Source of the DNA: Epichloe hybrida
Taxonomy: Eukaryota > Ascomycota > Sordariomycetes > Hypocreales > Clavicipitaceae
Length of the DNA stretch: 64,000 nucleotides
NCBI GenBank assembly: GCA_019022495.1
Contig: JAFEKR010000008.1
Coordinates: 2,046,001-2,110,000 of the forward strand
Reading direction: 5' to 3'
In this document: positions 60,601-64,000 of the stretch, in pieces
Numbering within the stretch: position 1 is the first letter of the stretch
How the letters are laid out: each line of letters opens with the position of its first letter
Position numbers and translations under genes: made by a program
The notes under the pieces: generated by a model
Database searches by the model: none
The model's input: the letters and a program-made list of their open reading frames with translations, nothing else
What the model was told of the DNA's origin: nothing

Positions 60601-61570
60601 ATATTAGGCCTAAGTGATAATAACTTCTTCTAAAAAGAAGAGAAAGAGCTCTAGAAGGCTAATTTTATAGCTAAAGAAAAGTAATAATTAACCACCAAGA
60701 ACCCCCTTATCTTTAATAGCTATATCTTAACCTAGAACACTAATAATTCGCTAATCTTAACCTAGAAAGGTTAGAGTTAGAAGATTAAGAAAGTTAATCC
60801 TTAATCCTTAATAGTAAAGCAAGATTATGTAAAGTAATAAGCGTAAGGAAGCTATATTGTAACTATGTATTAACTGGAGGCTTTGTATAACCTTTTAATT
60901 ACAGCTTAACACTAAGAGCCCTCTATAAAAGATATCGCATGTCTTAACAAACGCCTTAAATAGTAGATTAAGAATTAATAACACAGACTATAATATATCC
61001 CTTTGGTTCTTAAAGAGGCAAAGCTCTTTATATTTGTAGATAGATTGCTCGCTAATAATAAGGATTTAAGCTTATAGATTAGATATGTGATTGTAATTGG
61101 TAATAAGATAATACAAGATAACAATACCTTTATTATAAAAGGTAATATTATTACGTATAGCTTAATAAAGAGTAAGAGAGTTACTTATAGCGCGCTTACC
61201 TCTAAGTTATATAGCATGGTTTAAGGCGCAGATATTGCCTATGCGATTTCCACGACTCTACATTAGATTACGGATTGATTAAAGATACCTTGAATTCCTA
61301 CGATCCTCTGTACTAATTCTTTTTTATTATATAAATATCTTATGAAGCTAGGAACCATAAAGGAGAAGAGACTAATAATTAATATTATAGCTCTTTGTTA
61401 ATTATATAAGAGGCATAAGATTTACGAAGTTAGATAGATTAACAGTAACGATAATTCGGCGAATGTGATAACAAAAGCATCGCTGAATTTATTACTTTCC
61501 TCTTTGATTAATTTAAATGAATTAATAATTTGTGTTAAAGGATAGGTAAAAAGACCTATAATGTTAGGAA
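57640..61570 (+). pseudogene. pol relic of the short-LTR family-B element
   Basis: Zinc knuckle near 57685-57730, protease near 58145-58230 (IPNTSA), pre-integrase region about 58500-58670, integrase core about 58690-59180, RT about 60050-60720, RNase H about 61020-61480 (FVDRLLANNKDL near 61035). Integrase again has Lys for the third acidic residue (near 59010, read as RKIKKYY). A repeated block near 59510-59575 (GGAGTAGTAGGAGATAAAGCC twice) is a small tandem duplication not seen in the sisters. Stops throughout. Confidence 0.9.
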
Positions 61571-61740
61571 ACAGGAGCTTAGGCAAGGAATAATAGATTA
61601 ATTTAATTAACTAATACTGTAATAGCTAATTAGAGTAGCGGATTCCTATTAAGGGATTTACTAGTGTATACTTTCCTTTAATCTGATTTTTATTATGTTT
61701 TTAAGCTCTTTAGCCACGAAGGAAAAAGAGAGATTGCTAG

Positions 61741-61961
61741 TGTTAATTCCTTCGGATCTTCATCGGTTTAATCGTGGCCAAAGACTAGACTAATTGTGGG
61801 TCTGGCGTGATGCACGCGATATGATTGGCTGCATTAATTCGCCACCCCCTTTTGTGCCCCACACACGGATTTCGCCCACTTTCCTAGCTATCTAACTAAC
61901 TATCATCGACTTCAATTTATACGGGATTTATTACCTGCGCAGGACCTTGGTGCATCTAACA
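61741..61961 (+). repeat. 3' LTR of the short-LTR family-B element
   Basis: 221 bp, TGTTAATTCC start, CTAACA end, followed by TTAAG. Confidence 0.95.
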
Positions 61962-61966
61962 TTAAG

Positions 61967-62667
61967 CTTCAAAAATATATAGAATATTAGTAAAATTTAT
62001 TAATAAGTAACTAACCTTCTTATAATATATATGAATATATTCTTTATATATAAAAAAAAGAATAAAAGAGATTAACCTTTATTTAAACTTATTATACTAG
62101 ATTTAAGTGTTTTTTAAAGGCTTAAAAGTATAGCTTTATATACCTAAGTAAAGCGTTTTTTTATAATAGGAATTTAAAAATACACATTCCCTTAGTATAG
62201 TTAAGTAGGTTAAATTTATAAAATATATTAAATTTAATTTAAAATTTAAGTTAAGGTATAAAAGGCCTAAGGTTTAACTCCTAGCACCTTATAACCTTAA
62301 TAATTAGATAAAATATATAGATAGATATCCTCCCCCTCTTTCTTAATTATATATAAGTAAATTTAAGTATATTATAAATTATTAATAAGAGATTTAAAAT
62401 ATATTAGGACCTACTTTAACTTATAAAATCAAAATTATAATTATAAATATTTATTATATAATAGGACCCACTTTTAATTATATAACTATAGTAAAAAAAT
62501 ATTACTAAAGATATAATTAAGGTTAACTTCTTTTTTTTATAATTACTATACTATAATTACTTTTACTTATTTTACTATTATTAAAGTTCTTTAGTAATAT
62601 TATAATAGAATTTTACTATATGATTTAACTAGGTATAACTTATTTTTTATATTTACTATATTATAGG
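61967..62667. repeat. right piece of the outer AT-rich element
   Basis: Very AT-rich, non-coding. GGACCCACTTTTAATTATAT near 62463 resembles the GACCCACTTT units of the hAT-like elements. There is no recognisable terminus; the sequence changes sharply to GC-richer LINE sequence at about 62668. Confidence 0.5.
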
Positions 62668-63310
62668 TTTCGCCGACTCGGTTGCGACGGTACTACGCCG
62701 CAGAAGAAGACCCCCACCTGTCGACAATAAACTAGACGCGGACCTAGACAAGGAATGGAAGAAACGTTAGGAGGACTAGCATAACAAAGAGAGGCTAGCC
62801 CGGAGTAAACGCATTAGAGAACTAACTAAAGACCGCCTACCCTCCTACAACCTAAAGGAAATCTAGGAATTCCATACTAATATAGACAAGTATGTCTCTT
62901 TAATAATTATCTAATTACGCATAGGAAAGATAGGCCTAAAGAAGTTCCTATTCTAAAGGAAGGTTCCTAGGGTGGTTTTACCCTTATGTAGCTATAGTTA
63001 AGCTATAGAAGACTAATACTATATACTAGTTAATTATAGTAAATATAACCACAGGTGGCCTTAGTAGCAATAGCTTACTAACGCATAGGAGGCAAGGCTA
63101 GCCCTAAATAAACCTTAAAAAGCAAAATATTTAGCTAAATAGTTCCTTAGTATAAGATAACTCTAATATTACTTATTAGCATAGGAGCTAGCTATAAGAT
63201 AGCTTAGAATACCACTAGACCTAGGCTAACCCTATTAATAAATAGAAAACCTCCTAATTACAAATCTAGTATAAGGGATAGGGCAGATAGCATAGGCACG
63301 GAGGTAGGCT
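62668..63310 (+). pseudogene. 3' end of a Tad1-like LINE reverse transcriptase ORF
   Basis: Read through Q/W stops, the frame gives a basic linker (DKEWKKR at about 62740), then LRIGKIGLKKFLF at about 62914-62952. A C-x-Y-S type zinc-binding stretch follows with I-E-D-Q-Y and V-N-Y, matching the C-terminal LRTGxIGL and CxC...H...C region after RNase H in fungal Tad1-clade LINEs. It continues to about 63240 with the usual short C-terminal tail. RT, endonuclease and RNase H proper are absent, so the copy is 5'-truncated, as LINEs often are. RIP is lighter in the first 150 bp. Confidence 0.7.
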
Positions 63311-64000
63311 AGGGAAGGGACTAATTTTATAATTTATAATTATAATAAAGAATATTTAGGTCTAGAAATATCATTAGATTAATTTTAACTATAAACTCTA
63401 GGTATTATAAGTCCCACTAGCCTACTACTACCCTTACTTTAAGTTAAAATTAAGCTACTACCTTACTTCTTCTCTAGAATAGGAATTATACCTATAGCCA
63501 CCTAGTTATAACTTTTCGTAAGGATAATAGTAAGTAAGAGATAGTTTATCTCTGCCACATACGTGTTAAGGTATATAAGCTAAAAGATAAGCTTAGTATA
63601 TTATTCCTTAGAGAAACTAGCCTAGTCTAGGCCTGCTACTAAGGCGCTTTATTTCTTCTTTACCTAATTACTAGCGTAAAGCTTCTTAACCTAGTCCTAG
63701 AAGCCTTCTAGGGCTTATTAAGGAAGATATTAAAGCTAGGATAGAACTACTACTAAGCCAAAGCAGACTTACCACACCCCTATTAGCTATAGAAGCCTAG
63801 GTCTTAACTAACCACTAGTGCTTATTTTGATTGCTAGATAAATTTAGCTAAATAATAGATTAGATATAGAACTAAGCTAGAGTAGGGGCAATTATTACCT
63901 AGTAGTATTAATAGTTCTAAACCTAATAGTTAAAACACGCGTTAGTAGCCGCCCTTATCTAGCAAGTTAGCCCTATTACTAAGCTAGAGTAGGACTAACC
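63311..64000. other. RIP-mutated DNA after the LINE, unassigned
   Basis: May include the LINE 3' untranslated region, then further degraded repeat sequence. No LTR terminus, zinc knuckle, RT motif or open frame was recognised on either strand. Confidence 0.5.

Larger units (their letters stand above)
55426..61961 (+). mobile_element. family-B Copia element with short LTRs, 6536 bp
   Basis: LTRs of 221 bp sit at 55426-55646 and 61741-61961, with target duplication TTAAG at 55421-55425 and 61962-61966. The primer-site motif is at 55647-55660; purine tract 61719-61734, then TTGCTAG. The LTRs lack a pyrimidine-rich block of about 40 bp present in the other family-B LTRs. Confidence 0.96.
23176..62667. 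mobile_element. outer AT-rich hAT-like sequence broken by four Copia elements
   Basis: The left end at 23176 reads CAGAGCATTG followed by GTAGTGTAG-type repeats, as in the two smaller hAT-like elements. The pieces are 23176-23996, 32878-33065, 39828-39955, 55085-55425 and 61967-62667. Joined across the four Copia target duplications, the central pieces run parallel to 27740-27990 of the hAT-like element at 26322-28314, including the AAATACTAAATAA block and a decamer array. I found no CTCTG terminus at the right, so that end is lost or unrecognisable and the right limit is simply where the LINE begins. No transposase frame is visible. Confidence 0.5.

Noticed and set aside
1..64000. tRNA, rRNA or intact host genes
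   Set aside because: None could be recognised. Scattered normal-composition segments (5300-9240, 54535-54790) carry no supported gene.

Overview
This window looks like one block of a repeat-rich, AT-rich heterochromatic compartment in a filamentous ascomycete (Pezizomycotina). I cannot name the species. Nearly everything in it is a transposable element, and most of the DNA carries the mark of repeat-induced point mutation (RIP): CpA and TpG are almost gone, TpA is very common, and reading frames are broken mainly where CAA, CAG or TGG codons became TAA or TAG. For example, 16561-16620 has 14 TpA and 2 CpA, whereas 1441-1500, inside an LTR, has 1 TpA and 6 CpA. I found no intact host protein gene, tRNA, rRNA, CRISPR array or telomere.

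Left part (1-9690). Position 1-1510 is the 5' end of a minus-strand Ty1/Copia element (family A, 296 bp LTR) that runs off the window. It abuts a minus-strand relic of a second Copia lineage (family E, 1511 to about 5434). From about 5300 to 9240 the composition is close to normal. This stretch holds a solo LTR of family B (6002-6260), a truncated inverted family-B LTR (6669-6732), and a 2.5 kb segment bounded by TGTTACG/CGTAACA that is filled with minisatellites (6733-9238). A family-A LTR fragment follows at 9300-9533.

Middle part (9691-22863). One minus-strand family-A element (target-site duplication, TSD, ATTAT) is split by a complete plus-strand element of the same family (15702-22076, TSD GGAAT) and by a 410 bp hAT-type MITE (12604-13013, 8 bp TSD).

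Right part (23176 to about 62667). A very AT-rich hAT-like sequence has been cut into pieces by four Copia elements: 23997-32872 (family B, +, TSD ACTAG), 33066-39822 (family B, -, TSD TATTT), 39956-55079 (family D, +, TSD CTAAT) and 55426-61961 (family B, +, TSD TTAAG). Two of these carry a 2 kb non-coding hAT-like element (26322-28314 and 41931-50765). The second hAT-like element itself contains a 6.8 kb Copia element of family C (42587-49386, TSD AGTAC). At 41931-50765 the nesting is therefore four layers deep. After 62668 comes the degraded 3' end of a Tad1-like LINE, then unassigned RIP-mutated DNA.

The Copia families A to D share one protein plan: Gag, zinc knuckle, protease, integrase, reverse transcriptase, RNase H. 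They also share a 14 bp primer-binding-like site after the 5' LTR and a polypurine tract followed by CTAG before the 3' LTR. Families B and D share a short extra ORF upstream of gag. All are decayed copies. Domain limits given below are approximate because the frames were read through RIP stops by eye.
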